Shown one piece after another: positions 8,165-17,256 of a stretch of DNA of 64,000 nt; position 1 is the first letter of the stretch; each line of letters opens with the position of its first letter. Below the pieces are notes generated by a model. The model searched no databases. It worked only from the letters and a program-made list of their open reading frames with translations, and was not told the origin of the DNA. Made by a program: the position numbers and the translations under genes. The stretch covers positions 1-64,000 of the forward strand of contig AFUT01000002.1 in NCBI GenBank assembly GCA_000223255.2, written 5' to 3'. Origin of the DNA: Streptococcus infantis SK970. Its GTDB lineage: Bacteria > Bacillota > Bacilli > Lactobacillales > Streptococcaceae.

Positions 8165-8885
8165 TCTGCTAGGATTTTTGGGTGTCTTATCTCTTTGGCA
8201 GGTAGCGGGTTTCCTAAAACTCCTACCAAAGTTTATCCTGCCGACACCACTTGAGATTCTCCAGTCTTTTGTTCGTGACAGAGAATTTCTCTGGTACCAT
8301 AGTTGGGCAACCTTGAGAGTAGCTTTGCTAGGTTTGGTCTTGGGTGTCTTGATGGCCTGTATTATGGCCGTCCTTATGGATAGTCTGAGTTGGCTCAATG
8401 ACTTGATTTACCCCATGATGGTGGTTGTCCAGACCATACCGACAATTGCCATAGCCCCTATCCTAGTTTTATGGTTGGGGTATGGAATCTTGCCTAAGAT
8501 TGTTTTGATTATCTTGACGACTACCTTTCCTATCATCGTCAGCATTTTGGATGGTTTTAGGCATTGTGACAAGGATATGCTGACCTTGTTTAGTCTGATG
8601 CGAGCAAATCCTTGGCAAATCCTGTGGCATTTTAAAATCCCTGTCAGCCTGCCCTACTTTTATGCAGGTCTGAGAGTCAGTGTCTCCTACGCCTTTATCA
8701 CAACAGTGGTATCTGAGTGGTTGGGAGGCTTTGAAGGACTTGGTGTCTACATGATTCAGTCCAAAAAACTGTTTCAGTATGATACCATGTTTGCGATTAT
8801 TATTCTGGTATCGCTGATTAGCCTTCTGGGTATGAAGCTAGTCGATATCAGTGAAAAATATGTGATTAAATGGAAACGTACTTAA
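8148..8885 (+). CDS. ABC transporter permease, thiamine-precursor type
   Basis: A BPD-type inner-membrane permease of 245 residues with about six hydrophobic segments. The cytoplasmic EAA-like loop is visible around DKDMLTLFSLMRANPWQILWHFKIP. It corresponds to ThiX in the ThiXYZ system for the pyrimidine (HMP/formylaminopyrimidine) precursor. Two starts are possible: ATG 8127 and ATG 8148. I chose 8148, which overlaps the previous gene by 17 bases. It is co-transcribed with the binding protein and ATPase, so uptake of the precursor is under TPP control. Confidence 0.85.
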   Translation: MRRHISLLGFLGVLSLWQVAGFLKLLPKFILPTPLEILQSFVRDREFLWYHSWATLRVALLGLVLGVLMACIMAVLMDSLSWLNDLIYPMMVVVQTIPTIAIAPILVLWLGYGILPKIVLIILTTTFPIIVSILDGFRHCDKDMLTLFSLMRANPWQILWHFKIPVSLPYFYAGLRVSVSYAFITTVVSEWLGGFEGLGVYMIQSKKLFQYDTMFAIIILVSLISLLGMKLVDISEKYVIKWKRT

Positions 8886-8920
8886 AAGAAGCGTTTTGTA
8901 AAAAGAAAAGAGGAAATAAA

Positions 8921-9934
8921 ATGAAAAAGACATGGAAAGTGTTTTTAACGATTGTAACAGCTATTCTAGCTGTCGTGCTTGTGGCTTGTGGTCAAGGAAC
9001 TGCTTCTAAGGACAATGACAATAAAGAAGCAGAACTCAAAAAAATTGACTTTATCCTAGACTGGACACCCAATACCAACCATACAGGGCTTTATGTAGCT
9101 AAAGAAAAAGGTTACTTCAAGGAAGCTGGAGTGGACGTTGATTTGAAATTGCCACCAGAAGAGAGTTCATCTGATTTAGTTATCAACGGCAAAGCACCGT
9201 TTGCTATTTATTTCCAAGATTACATGGCTAAGAAATTGGAAAAAGGAGCAGGTATTACTGCCGTTGCAGCAATCGTTGAGCACAATACATCAGGGATTAT
9301 CTCTCGTAAGTCTGACAATATCAATAGTCCTAAAGATTTGGTAGGTAAGAAATACGGAACTTGGAATGACCCAACTGAGCTTGCGATGTTGAAAACCTTG
9401 GTAGAATCTCAAGGTGGAGACTTTGAGAAGGTTGAAAAAGTACCAAACAACGACTCAAACTCGATTACACCGATTGCCAATGGCGTTTTTGATGCTGCCT
9501 GGATTTACTATGGTTGGGATGGAATCCTTGCTAAATCGCAAGGTGTGGATGCAAACTTTATGTACTTGAAGGACTATGTCAAAGAGTTTGACTACTACTC
9601 ACCCGTTATCATCGCTAACAACGATTATCTGAAAGACAATAAAGAAGAAGCTCGTAAAGTCATCCAAGCCATTAAAAAAGGCTACCAATATGCCATGGAA
9701 CATCCAGAAGAAGCAGCCGATATTCTCATCAAGAATGCGCCTGAACTCAAAGATAAACGTGACTTTGTCATCGAATCTCAAAAATACTTATCAAAAGAAT
9801 ATGCAAGCGACAAGGAAAAATGGGGACAATTTGATGCTGGCCGTTGGAATGCCTTCTACAAATGGGATAAGGAAAATGGAATCCTCAAGGAAGACTTGAC
9901 TGATAAAGGATTTACCAACGAATTTGTAAAATAA
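8921..9934 (+). CDS. ABC substrate-binding lipoprotein, NMT1/THI5-like
   Basis: A 337-residue secreted lipoprotein. The signal peptide ends in the lipobox VLVAC. The mature part starts with DFILDWTPNTNHTGLYVAKEKGYF, the hallmark of the NMT1/THI5-like (ThiY) family that binds thiamine pyrimidine precursors. Start chosen at ATG 8921, preceded by GAGGAAATAAA. The stop overlaps the ATPase start as TAATG. It delivers substrate to the permease at 8148. Confidence 0.88.
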   Translation: MKKTWKVFLTIVTAILAVVLVACGQGTASKDNDNKEAELKKIDFILDWTPNTNHTGLYVAKEKGYFKEAGVDVDLKLPPEESSSDLVINGKAPFAIYFQDYMAKKLEKGAGITAVAAIVEHNTSGIISRKSDNINSPKDLVGKKYGTWNDPTELAMLKTLVESQGGDFEKVEKVPNNDSNSITPIANGVFDAAWIYYGWDGILAKSQGVDANFMYLKDYVKEFDYYSPVIIANNDYLKDNKEEARKVIQAIKKGYQYAMEHPEEAADILIKNAPELKDKRDFVIESQKYLSKEYASDKEKWGQFDAGRWNAFYKWDKENGILKEDLTDKGFTNEFVK

Positions 9935-10662
9935 TGACAGAAATTAGACTAGAACACGTAAGCTATGCCTACGACAATGAAAAGATTTTAGAGGACATTA
10001 ACCTACAAGTGACTTCAGGTGAAGTGGTCTCTATCCTAGGCCCCAGTGGTGTAGGAAAGACTACCCTCTTTAACCTGATTGCAGGCATTTTAGAAGTCCA
10101 GTCTGGACGAATCATTCTTGACGGAGAGGAAAATCCCAAGGGGCGCGTGAGCTATATGCTACAAAAAGATCTTCTTTTGGAACACAAGACCGTTCTTGGC
10201 AATATCATCCTACCCCTCTTGATCCAAAAGGTGGAAAAGGCGGAAGCCATTGCCCGTGCAGACGAAATCCTTGCTATCTTTCAGTTGACGGCTGTACGGG
10301 ACAAGTATCCTCATGAGCTTAGCGGCGGGATGCGCCAGCGTGTGGCCTTACTTCGCACTTATCTATTTGGGCATAAACTCTTTCTTCTCGACGAGGCCTT
10401 TAGTGCCTTGGATGAGATGACTAAGATGGAGCTTCATGCTTGGTATCTTGATATTCATAAACAGCTAGGCCTGACGACACTCATCATCACCCATAGTATC
10501 GAGGAGGCCCTTAACCTTAGTGATCGGATTTATATCTTGAAAAATCGTCCTGGGCAGATTGTTTCTGAAATTAAACTCGACTGGTCTGAAAGTGAAGACA
10601 AGGAAGTTCAAAAAATTGCCTATAAACGCCAAATCTTAGCGGAATTGGGATTAAATACATAG
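9934..10662 (+). CDS. ABC transporter ATP-binding protein, thiamine-precursor type
   Basis: A 242-residue ABC ATPase with Walker A GPSGVGKTT, signature LSGGMRQRVAL, Walker B LFLLDEAFSALD and the switch His in ITHS. Equivalent to ThiZ, it energises the permease and lipoprotein upstream. It is the last gene of the riboswitch operon, followed by a terminator. In pneumococcal genomes the same cassette, as I recall, sits directly beside ctsR. Confidence 0.88.
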   Translation: MTEIRLEHVSYAYDNEKILEDINLQVTSGEVVSILGPSGVGKTTLFNLIAGILEVQSGRIILDGEENPKGRVSYMLQKDLLLEHKTVLGNIILPLLIQKVEKAEAIARADEILAIFQLTAVRDKYPHELSGGMRQRVALLRTYLFGHKLFLLDEAFSALDEMTKMELHAWYLDIHKQLGLTTLIITHSIEEALNLSDRIYILKNRPGQIVSEIKLDWSESEDKEVQKIAYKRQILAELGLNT

Positions 10663-10670
10663 AAAATCAA

Positions 10671-10709
10671 GAGAGCTAGTGAAGATTATTCTTTGCCAGC
10701 TCTTTTTTG
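10671..10709 (+). terminator. Terminator of the thiamine ABC operon
   Basis: AGAGCT (10672-10677) pairs with AGCTCT (10698-10703), with a long loop and then six T. Confidence 0.6.
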
Positions 10710-10868
10710 TCTATAAATGGAAATTCTGATAGATAAAAAGTGATATAATTGAGGTATGGTGTTGTGATGAAAAAGATGAAATTAAAATAAATAGGCGCAG
10801 ATCTTAAATTTAATGTTAATGGCCGAAGTGCTTACTTTAAATCGAGTATTTGTGTAGTAGGTAATTAT

Positions 10869-11129
10869 ATGAGAAATAGAATCATTGATGTTTACAGAAT
10901 TGCAAATCGTTTGGTCTCTATTACAGTTGAAGATCCAGATTTTTCTGAATTAAGAGTTAATCAATTTGTAAAAATTGGAGACAAAGAGTATAGGATAAAT
11001 AGTCTCCCTATGATAAATTCAACTCCACCAAAATCTTTTTTTGAAATGAATACATTTGCAATTGACTACACAGAGGATGAATTGATGAATAAAGTGGCAG
11101 TATTTACGCTATCGGATAGTCAATCATAG
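10869..11129 (+). CDS. Small protein of unknown function (86 aa), possibly N-terminally cut
   Basis: I do not recognise this protein. It is acidic and soluble, with no signal peptide or membrane segment, and is predicted to be mainly beta-strand (VSITVEDPDF, QFVKIGDKEYRINSL). The ribosome site before ATG 10869 is weak (GTAGGT). The same frame stays open upstream to 10791 and reads like protein (IGADLKFNVNGRSAYFKSS), ending at a lone TAA (10788-10790) after an ATG at 10767. An older, longer gene may have been shortened by a nonsense change. A TATAAT lies at 10744-10749. Together with the next two genes it looks like a run of orphan accessory genes. Confidence 0.5.
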   Translation: MRNRIIDVYRIANRLVSITVEDPDFSELRVNQFVKIGDKEYRINSLPMINSTPPKSFFEMNTFAIDYTEDELMNKVAVFTLSDSQS

Positions 11130-11286
11130 CGTTTTGCATAGAAACTATAGCAATCAATCCGTTCAATGTGTTAAAATGTATTATAAATCTAAAAAATGAA
11201 GACGGCAGCTTGAAAGAATCAGGGCAAGTTGTGTGGTACTAAATGACTTGAACTTCTTTGGAAAATATAGTATATAGGAAAAAGCA

Positions 11287-11526
11287 ATGCTTAAACTAAT
11301 TAAAATTTTTAATTCTAGTATTTTAGGATATTGGTATATTCCGGAAAACCGTGACCCAGGTATGATTGAGATTGATGAGCAAACTGGTGAAGTTACAGTT
11401 GTCATCGAGTCGAATTATGATAAAGAACTAGGTTATCCTTACTATGCGAACAAGGCTCGTGGAGCAGTGAAGCGGATGTGGGATAGTGGAGAATTACCAA
11501 GCGAGAAATCTTTCACATGGTGGTAA
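11287..11526 (+). CDS. Small protein of unknown function (79 aa)
   Basis: Not recognised. It is soluble, with a Trp/Tyr-rich N-terminus (SSILGYWYIPENRDPG) and C-terminal FTWW. No signal or membrane segment is seen. AGGAAA lies about 6 bases before the ATG. It is 30 bases upstream of the next small gene, so the two are probably co-transcribed. The 157 bases before it hold no intact gene; a short open stretch reading LKNEDGSLKESGQVVWY ends at a stop near 11240 and might be a remnant. An immunity-type role is possible but only a guess. Confidence 0.5.
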   Translation: MLKLIKIFNSSILGYWYIPENRDPGMIEIDEQTGEVTVVIESNYDKELGYPYYANKARGAVKRMWDSGELPSEKSFTWW

Positions 11527-11556
11527 TTTTAAGAGATAACAAAAAAGGATTAAAAT

Positions 11557-11847
11557 ATGTTAAATAATGAACTAAATGACTATAGCAAACAAGACCCATT
11601 CGATGAAATAGATGAACCCATTTTTTCGGAATCTAATCTTGAAGGGTACAGTGATTTTTACAAAGATAGTGAAGAGTCAAAAGTTTGGTGGATTTATAGA
11701 ATAGGTGTTATAGGAGAATTTCTGTTCAGCTATGATAAGAAAAAAATTTATAACCTTTTTCTTGATTATCCTCACAATATGACTGAAGAAGAAGTTAGAA
11801 TTTTTGATAGAGAAAATCCTTACTGGAGAGATTTTTTCTCTCGATGA
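11557..11847 (+). CDS. Small acidic protein of unknown function (96 aa)
   Basis: Not recognised with confidence. A very acidic, aromatic-rich soluble protein (KVWWIYRIGVIGEF; RENPYWRDFFSR). Small acidic orphans in tandem next to each other are typical of immunity genes left from polymorphic-toxin loci, but no toxin gene is present here. The ATG is preceded by AAAAGGATTAAAAT. A strong terminator follows at 11894. Confidence 0.5.
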   Translation: MLNNELNDYSKQDPFDEIDEPIFSESNLEGYSDFYKDSEESKVWWIYRIGVIGEFLFSYDKKKIYNLFLDYPHNMTEEEVRIFDRENPYWRDFFSR

Positions 11848-11893
11848 TAGATATGAACTATAGCTAGTGAACGAAAAACAACCTAAACTACAA

Positions 11894-11935
11894 AAAACTT
11901 CGGTATACCATTAATGATACCGAAGTTTTATTTTC
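11894..11935. terminator. Strong bidirectional-type terminator after the orphan genes
   Basis: A perfect 13-bp stem, AAAACTTCGGTAT (11894-11906) with ATACCGAAGTTTT (11917-11929), then a T-rich tail. The remainder of 11848-12114 holds no gene I can see. Confidence 0.85.
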
Positions 11936-12114
11936 TAGACTTTACGAAATATTTCTTAGATTTGATCATAAATAACATACTTTCAAAGGATTTGAAAGCT
12001 AGGTGTAACTTTGTTATTATAACATAATTGTAGAATAGAAAATGAAATGGGAATTGCTTGTTATCTATAGCTATTTTTAAAACTCAGTATTTTCAAGGAT
12101 TAAGCCCTAAAAGT

Positions 12115-12143
12115 TTGACTTATAGAGTCGTAAATGATAGTAT
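12115..12143 (+). promoter_or_regulatory. Promoter of ctsR-clpC
   Basis: TTGACT (12115-12120), 17-base spacer, TAGTAT (12138-12143). The CtsR box begins on the very next base. Confidence 0.7.
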
Positions 12144-12160
12144 AGTCAAAGATAGTCAAA
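12144..12160 (+). promoter_or_regulatory. CtsR operator
   Basis: A direct heptad repeat AGTCAAA-GAT-AGTCAAA, an exact fit to the CtsR consensus (RGTCAAA-NAN-RGTCAAA). It covers the expected transcription start, so CtsR bound here would block its own operon until heat or protein stress releases it. Confidence 0.9.
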
Positions 12161-12183
12161 GTTTAAGAAGGAGGTAGCAAGCT

Positions 12184-12642
12184 ATGAAATTTAAAAACAC
12201 ATCAGACCATATTGAAGCCTATATCAAGGCGATTTTAGAACAATCTGGTATCGTCGAATTGCAACGTAGCCAGCTAGCGGATACCTTTCAAGTCGTACCT
12301 AGCCAGATTAACTATGTGATTAAAACTCGTTTTACAGAGAGTAGAGGATATCTAGTTGAGAGTAAACGTGGTGGTGGGGGTTATATTCGCATTGGTCGAA
12401 TTGAATTCTCTAACCATCATGATATGCTCCGCGATTTGTTGTATTCAGTGGGTGATGAGGTGAACCAAGTCATCTTTGAAGATGTCTTAAGACTCTTAGT
12501 CGAACAAGAACTTATGACCCGCCAAGAGATGAATCTATTAGTTGCAACGGCCTCAGATCGTGTTTTGGGCGAGGAAGCTGATTATATTCGTGCCAATATG
12601 CTTCGTCAGTTGTTGCACAAAGTAGATAGAAAAGGAAAATAA
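12184..12642 (+). CDS. ctsR: Transcriptional repressor CtsR
   Basis: A 152-residue repressor of class III heat-shock (clp) genes. The N-terminal winged helix-turn-helix includes the glycine-rich wing RGGGGYIRIGRIEF that senses heat and touches the DNA minor groove. The C-terminal domain (LRDLLYSVGDEVNQ...RANMLRQLLHKVD) serves dimerisation and arginine-kinase or adaptor control in relatives. AAGGAGG (12168-12174) precedes the ATG. The CtsR box in its own promoter shows autoregulation. The gene is 6 bases upstream of clpC. Confidence 0.95.
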   Translation: MKFKNTSDHIEAYIKAILEQSGIVELQRSQLADTFQVVPSQINYVIKTRFTESRGYLVESKRGGGGYIRIGRIEFSNHHDMLRDLLYSVGDEVNQVIFEDVLRLLVEQELMTRQEMNLLVATASDRVLGEEADYIRANMLRQLLHKVDRKGK

Positions 12643-12648
12643 AATTAC

Positions 12649-15079
12649 ATGAAATATTCAAAAGCATTAAGAGAATGTATAGATAGCGCCTTTCTGGTAG
12701 CGAGTCGCTTTAATGCAGACTACCTAGAGTCTTGGCATTTGCTGATTGCCATGGCCAATCATAGCTACAGTGTTGCTGGAGCAACTTTGAATGAATTCCC
12801 GTATGAGATTGATCGTTTAGAGGAGGTCGCTATTGAATTAACAGAGGCCAACTATAGCCACAAGGAAGATTATCAGGAACTCCCTTTTTCTTATCGTTTA
12901 AACGTCTTGATGTTGGAGGCGGAACATGTTGCTTCGGTTGTACATGCAAAAGCATTGGGGACTGAGCACCTTCTCTACGCAATCTTGCATGATGGGAATG
13001 CTTTAGCTACTCGCATTTTGGAAAAAGCAGGTTTTTCTTATGAAGACCAGAAGGACCAAGTCAAGATTGCTGGACTTCGTCGTAGCCTTGAAGCGCGTGC
13101 TGGTTGGACAAAGGAAGATTTGAAGGCTCTACGTCAGCGCCATCGCTCAGCAGCAGATAAGCAAAACTCCATGGCTAATATGATGGGCATGCCCCAAACT
13201 CCAAGTGGTGGTTTGGAAGATTACACTCATGACCTCACAGAGCAAGCTCGTTCAGGCAAATTGGAGCCAGTTATCGGACGTGATCAAGAAATCTCTCGTA
13301 TGATTCAAATCTTGAGCCGTAAAACCAAAACAATCCAGTTTTAGTTGGAGATGCAGGTGTCGGTAAAACAGCTCTGGCACTTGGCCTTGCGCAGCGAATT
13401 GCTAATGGAGATGTACCAGCTGAAATGGCTAAGATGCGTGTCCTAGAACTTGACTTGATGAATGTGGTTGCTGGGACGCGTTTCCGTGGTGACTTTGAAG
13501 AACGTATGAACAATATCATCAAAGATATTGAGGAAGATGGCAAGGTTATCCTCTTTATCGATGAGCTTCATACCATTATGGGTTCAGGAAGCGGGATTGA
13601 CTCAACCTTAGATGCGGCAAATATCCTGAAACCTGCCTTGGCACGTGGAACACTGAGAACTGTCGGAGCAACCACTCAGGAAGAATACCAAAAACATATC
13701 GAAAAAGACGCAGCCCTTTCTCGTCGTTTTGCTAAAGTGATGATTGAGGAGCCGAGCGTGGCTGATAGTATGGCTATCTTACAGGGCTTGAAAGCAACCT
13801 ATGAGAAACACCACCATGTCCAAATTACTGACGATGCTGTCGAAACAGCTGTTAAAATGGCGCATCGTTATTTGACAAGTCGTCACTTACCAGACTCAGC
13901 GATTGATCTTTTGGATGAAGCGGCAGCAACTGTTCAAAATAAATCAAAACATGCTAAAAAAGATGAGTCAAGCTTAACAGCTGCTGACAAGGCCTTGATG
14001 GATGGCAAATGGAAGCAAGCAGCGCAACTCATTTCAAAAGAGCAGGAAGCGCCTGTTTATAAAGATGTAGTAAAAGAATCTGATATTTTGACAACCTTGA
14101 GTCGTTTGTCAGGTATTCCAGTTCAAAAATTGACACAAACAGATGCTAAGAAGTATCTCAATCTTGAAGCCGAACTGCATAAACGTGTGATCGGACAGGA
14201 ACAAGCAGTGTCTAGTATTAGTCGTGCCATCCGCCGTAACCAATCGGGTATTCGCAATAACAAACGTCCAATTGGATCCTTTATGTTCCTGGGACCAACA
14301 GGTGTTGGTAAAACAGAATTGGCCAAAGCCTTGGCAGAAGTCCTCTTTGATGACGAGTCTGCTCTTATCCGCTTTGACATGAGTGAATATATGGAGAAAT
14401 TTGCAGCCAGTCGTCTCAACGGAGCTCCTCCGGGTTATGTAGGCTACGAAGAGGGCGGAGAGTTGACCGAGAAGGTTCGCAACAAACCTTACTCAGTCTT
14501 GCTTTTTGATGAGGTAGAAAAGGCTCACCCAGACATCTTTAATGTGCTCTTGCAGGTCTTGGATGATGGTGTCTTAACGGACAGTAAAGGCCGTAAGGTT
14601 GATTTTTCAAATACCATCATTATTATGACGTCGAACCTTGGTGCGACAGCTCTTCGTGATGACAAGACAGTCGGTTTTGGAGCTAAGGATATTCGTTTTG
14701 ATCAGGAAAATATGGAAAAACGTATGTTTGAAGAGTTGAAAAAAGCTTATCGACCAGAGTTTATCAACCGTATTGACGAGAAGGTAGTCTTCCACAGCTT
14801 GTCAAGTCAAGATATGCAGGAAGTGGTTAAGATTATGGTTAAACCGTTGATTGCTAGTCTGGCAGAAAAGGAATTGACTTGAAACTCCAAGCATCTGCCC
14901 TTAAGCTTCTAGCTCAGAAGGGGTATGATCCAGAGATGGGAGCTCGTCCACTTCGTAGAACTTTGCAAACAGAAGTAGAAGACAAACTAGCAGAGCTCCT
15001 TCTTACAGGTGAACTGAAAGAAGGTAAGACACTTAAGATTGGTGTCAAAGCTGGTCAATTGAAATTTGATATTGCATAA
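12649..15079 (+). CDS. clpC: ATP-dependent Clp protease ATP-binding subunit ClpC (two frameshifts)
   Basis: An AAA+ unfoldase of 810 residues after repair, the normal streptococcal length. The N-terminal Clp_N repeats (residues 1-150) are followed by AAA1 with Walker A GDAGVGKT and Walker B ILFIDELH, a middle linker, then AAA2 with GPTGVGKTE and [12 protein letters not shown]. The C-terminal D2-small domain includes [13 protein letters not shown]. It feeds substrates to ClpP and works with adaptor proteins. The frame breaks at A4 13327-13330 (one A restores [13 protein letters not shown]) and at GG 14870-14871 (one G restores EKGIDLKLQ). Both are single-base losses inside conserved blocks, so I read them as sequence errors. 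Confidence 0.93.
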
Positions 15080-15151
15080 AACAAGAACTACGAATCTATA
15101 ATTTGTAGAAACGACCTCTTCGTTGCCATCAATGCAGAAAGGAAGTAGAAG

Positions 15152-15925
15152 ATGATGAATCAAACTATTCCAACCGGGTTGACAGAAAAAGAGTACTTTG
15201 AAGTTCATGCTAGTCAAGCTGAATTCTTAGACTGGTACTACAAGCAAGCACTCCCTCAGTACGAAAAACCAAGCGTGACTGTGGATATGGTAGCCTATTG
15301 CTTTGTAGAAGGAAAAATGAAACTCTTTCTGATTCGTCGGAAGGCACATCCTTTTCAAAATTGTTTAGCGCTAGTTGGTGGGTTTATGGATAAAGGGGAA
15401 GATGCTGCCCATGCTTGTCAACGTGAGGTAAAAGAAGAAATCAATCTTGATCTTCCACTAGAAAAGATTGAACAACTAGTAACGGTATCTACACCTGGCC
15501 GTGATCCCAGAGGGTGGACAGTTACCATTGCCCACTTGGTTTATCTACCGAACCGAGCGATTGACTTGGTCCAGGCAGGAGACGATGCAAAAGAAGTCCT
15601 TCTTGTAGATGTTGATTTTCACACAGGTAAGTGCTATTTGGATGGCAAAGAACTGAAAGGGAAGGACTTTGCTTTTGACCACTTATCCATTATTCAAACA
15701 TCCATCCAGAAGATTCAAAAAGCTATCAACTATGACCCTCGTTTCCTTTATCTACTAGAGGATGAGTTCACAGCGAGTGATGGTTTAGCCCTCATTGAGA
15801 CTCTATGCCCAGGGAAATCAGATACGAGTGAGAGTTTCTTAGAGAAATATGGAGACAGCTTAGAGGAAGTTGGTTTTAAACGGATTCCTCAGAAGGAAGT
15901 CATCACTATTTATCGATTAAAATAA
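15152..15925 (+). CDS. NUDIX hydrolase, possibly NrtR-like
   Basis: 257 residues. The Nudix box is intact: GGFMDKGEDAAHACQREVKEE, fitting GX5EX7REX2EE. A DNA-binding-type C-terminal part is suggested by FDHLSIIQTSIQKIQKAINYDPRFLYLL, which resembles the linker of NrtR regulators, but the winged-helix motif is weak, so it may be a plain ADP-ribose or nucleotide-sugar pyrophosphohydrolase. AGAAAGGAAG precedes the start; ATG 15152 or 15155 are both possible. It lies 72 bases after clpC and ends in a strong terminator. Confidence 0.8.
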   Translation: MMNQTIPTGLTEKEYFEVHASQAEFLDWYYKQALPQYEKPSVTVDMVAYCFVEGKMKLFLIRRKAHPFQNCLALVGGFMDKGEDAAHACQREVKEEINLDLPLEKIEQLVTVSTPGRDPRGWTVTIAHLVYLPNRAIDLVQAGDDAKEVLLVDVDFHTGKCYLDGKELKGKDFAFDHLSIIQTSIQKIQKAINYDPRFLYLLEDEFTASDGLALIETLCPGKSDTSESFLEKYGDSLEEVGFKRIPQKEVITIYRLK

Positions 15926-15931
15926 TAAAGT

Positions 15932-15962
15932 GAGGTCGGGATTTTATCCCGACCTCTTTTTG
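15932..15962 (+). terminator. Terminator after the NUDIX gene
   Basis: A perfect 11-bp stem GAGGTCGGGAT (15932-15942) / ATCCCGACCTC (15946-15956), then a T-run. It can also serve the converging small gene. Confidence 0.9.
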
Positions 15963-15963
15963 T

Positions 15964-16193
15964 TTAAGGGTGTTTATCTTTTTTAGAATTACTCATAAAA
16001 CGAATGAATAAATCTTTGTATTTATATTTTAAATAATGTTCGTGTAAGTACATTAGAGCCACATAAACAATCATGAAGATTATGGTTAAATAAAATAAAT
16101 CAAATGTTGTCTGAGCGTAATGAGTAGCAGCCCCATAAGAAGAGAAAGCACAATAATCAACCAAGGAAGATACTTGTAATATTTTTTTGACAT
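15964..16193 (-). CDS. Small two-segment membrane protein (76 aa, one frameshift)
   Basis: The N-terminus MSKKYYKYLPWLIIVLSLLM and the C-terminal part FMIVYVALMYLHEHYLKYKYK fall in two frames. Restoring one T (A3 on the + strand, 16088-16090) joins them as LIYFILTIIFMIV, giving two membrane helices and a basic tail. GGAGG sits 9 bases upstream of the ATG at 16193, supporting this start. I do not recognise the family and no function can be inferred. Promoter-like and non-coding sequence fills 16201-16470. Confidence 0.6.
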
Positions 16194-16387
16194 AAGCCTA
16201 CACCTCCAATACCCTATTTCAATTTTATTATAGCCCTTCAAGAAAAAAATGCAAGCGATTATATTTTAAATAGATAGCATTTCAGTAGGAAGAATTTTCC
16301 TGTTTTTTAAAATTGTTTACGAATAATAGAGATAGGAGGATTAAAAAGGAACAAGTATAAATAAAAACCAAAACCATATATAAATAG

Positions 16388-16416
16388 TTGACAAAAACCA
16401 GAACAAATATTACAAT
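16388..16416 (+). promoter_or_regulatory. Promoter of the DUF6287 lipoprotein
   Basis: TTGACA (16388-16393), 17-base spacer, TACAAT (16411-16416), about 55 bases before the ATG. Confidence 0.75.
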
Positions 16417-16470
16417 AATATTACAGGAGTATTTCACAACATTTCAAAAAGATTACAGGAGGTAAATATT

Positions 16471-17166
16471 ATGAAAACAAAACAATCCATTCGTTTACTA
16501 GCAGTTGCCGTATTGGCTTCAACTTTGCTTTTGGGAGCATGCGGCAATAAAAAAGAAGAAGCTAAAAATGACAATGCTAATAAGACAACGCAAACGACAT
16601 CAAGTTCAAAGGCAAGTTCTTCTAACAAAGAAAGCAAATCTCAAACTTCAACAAGCACCACTACTTCAGAAAAAGCTAAAGCTTCCTCTGAACAAGCTTC
16701 AAGTCCTACAACTCAGGGTCAAGAGTCCAACCAAGCTGCACCAACTCCCCAAGCTCCTCAGCAACAGGAAGCCCCAGCCCAACCATTTTCTAATCAGCAA
16801 GCTTCACAAAGTCAATCTAATCAAGCAAGCCAGTCAACTTATGACCCAACGACTGACCGCAAATTACAAGATCAGCAGGCAGAACACAATAAACGTTACA
16901 AAGGCGTTTTAACCATGGTCGATGGTGATTTTTCAGCAGCAGCAGGAAGTTGGAAGGGAACAAATGGCGAAACCATTACTGTTTCACCAAGTGGCCAATT
17001 TACAGTAGAAACAGCTGATGGAAAGAAAGAAAACTATTCAATCAGAGGCTATGCCTACACCCTTGACGATGGTAAATATAATGCGAAAATCGGTGGCGGA
17101 AAAGTTATCCAAATTACAACAGGTTCGGATGGTACAGTCACTAGCGTAGTCTTGATACAGCCATAG
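16471..17166 (+). CDS. Secreted lipoprotein with DUF6287 domain
   Basis: 231 residues. The signal peptide ends in the lipobox LLGAC, so the protein is anchored outside the membrane at Cys25. Residues 26-130 are a low-complexity Ser/Thr/Gln/Pro linker that would span the wall. The C-terminal 80 residues (VDGDFSAAAGSWKGTNGETITV...) form a small beta domain that I recognise as DUF6287 of streptococcal lipoproteins. AGGAGG precedes the ATG. Ligand and role are unknown. Confidence 0.8.
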   Translation: MKTKQSIRLLAVAVLASTLLLGACGNKKEEAKNDNANKTTQTTSSSKASSSNKESKSQTSTSTTTSEKAKASSEQASSPTTQGQESNQAAPTPQAPQQQEAPAQPFSNQQASQSQSNQASQSTYDPTTDRKLQDQQAEHNKRYKGVLTMVDGDFSAAAGSWKGTNGETITVSPSGQFTVETADGKKENYSIRGYAYTLDDGKYNAKIGGGKVIQITTGSDGTVTSVVLIQP

Positions 17167-17248
17167 AAGTTGTATCAGTTTATATTTAGAGTTAGTTGCA
17201 CAAAGAGTAGTTCAACTGTTTTTCACTTAATTTCTCTAATAGAAGTGG

Positions 17249-17254
17249 TATAAT
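17249..17254 (+). promoter_or_regulatory. Extended -10 box before the DUF1275 gene
   Basis: TGGTATAAT: a TATAAT (17249-17254) with an upstream TG. It lies only 2 bases before the first ATG at 17257, which argues that translation starts at a later ATG (17272 or 17287). Confidence 0.5.
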
Positions 17255-17256
17255 AA

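Noticed and set aside
12649-15079. clpC as a true pseudogene
   Set aside because: The two breaks are single-base losses inside conserved blocks, the repaired length is 810 residues, and the same error type affects rpoB.
16505-16912. Plus-strand frame of 135 residues inside the DUF6287 lipoprotein gene
   Set aside because: It is a shifted reading of the low-complexity Ser/Gln/Pro linker. The lipoprotein frame has a signal peptide, lipobox and ribosome site.
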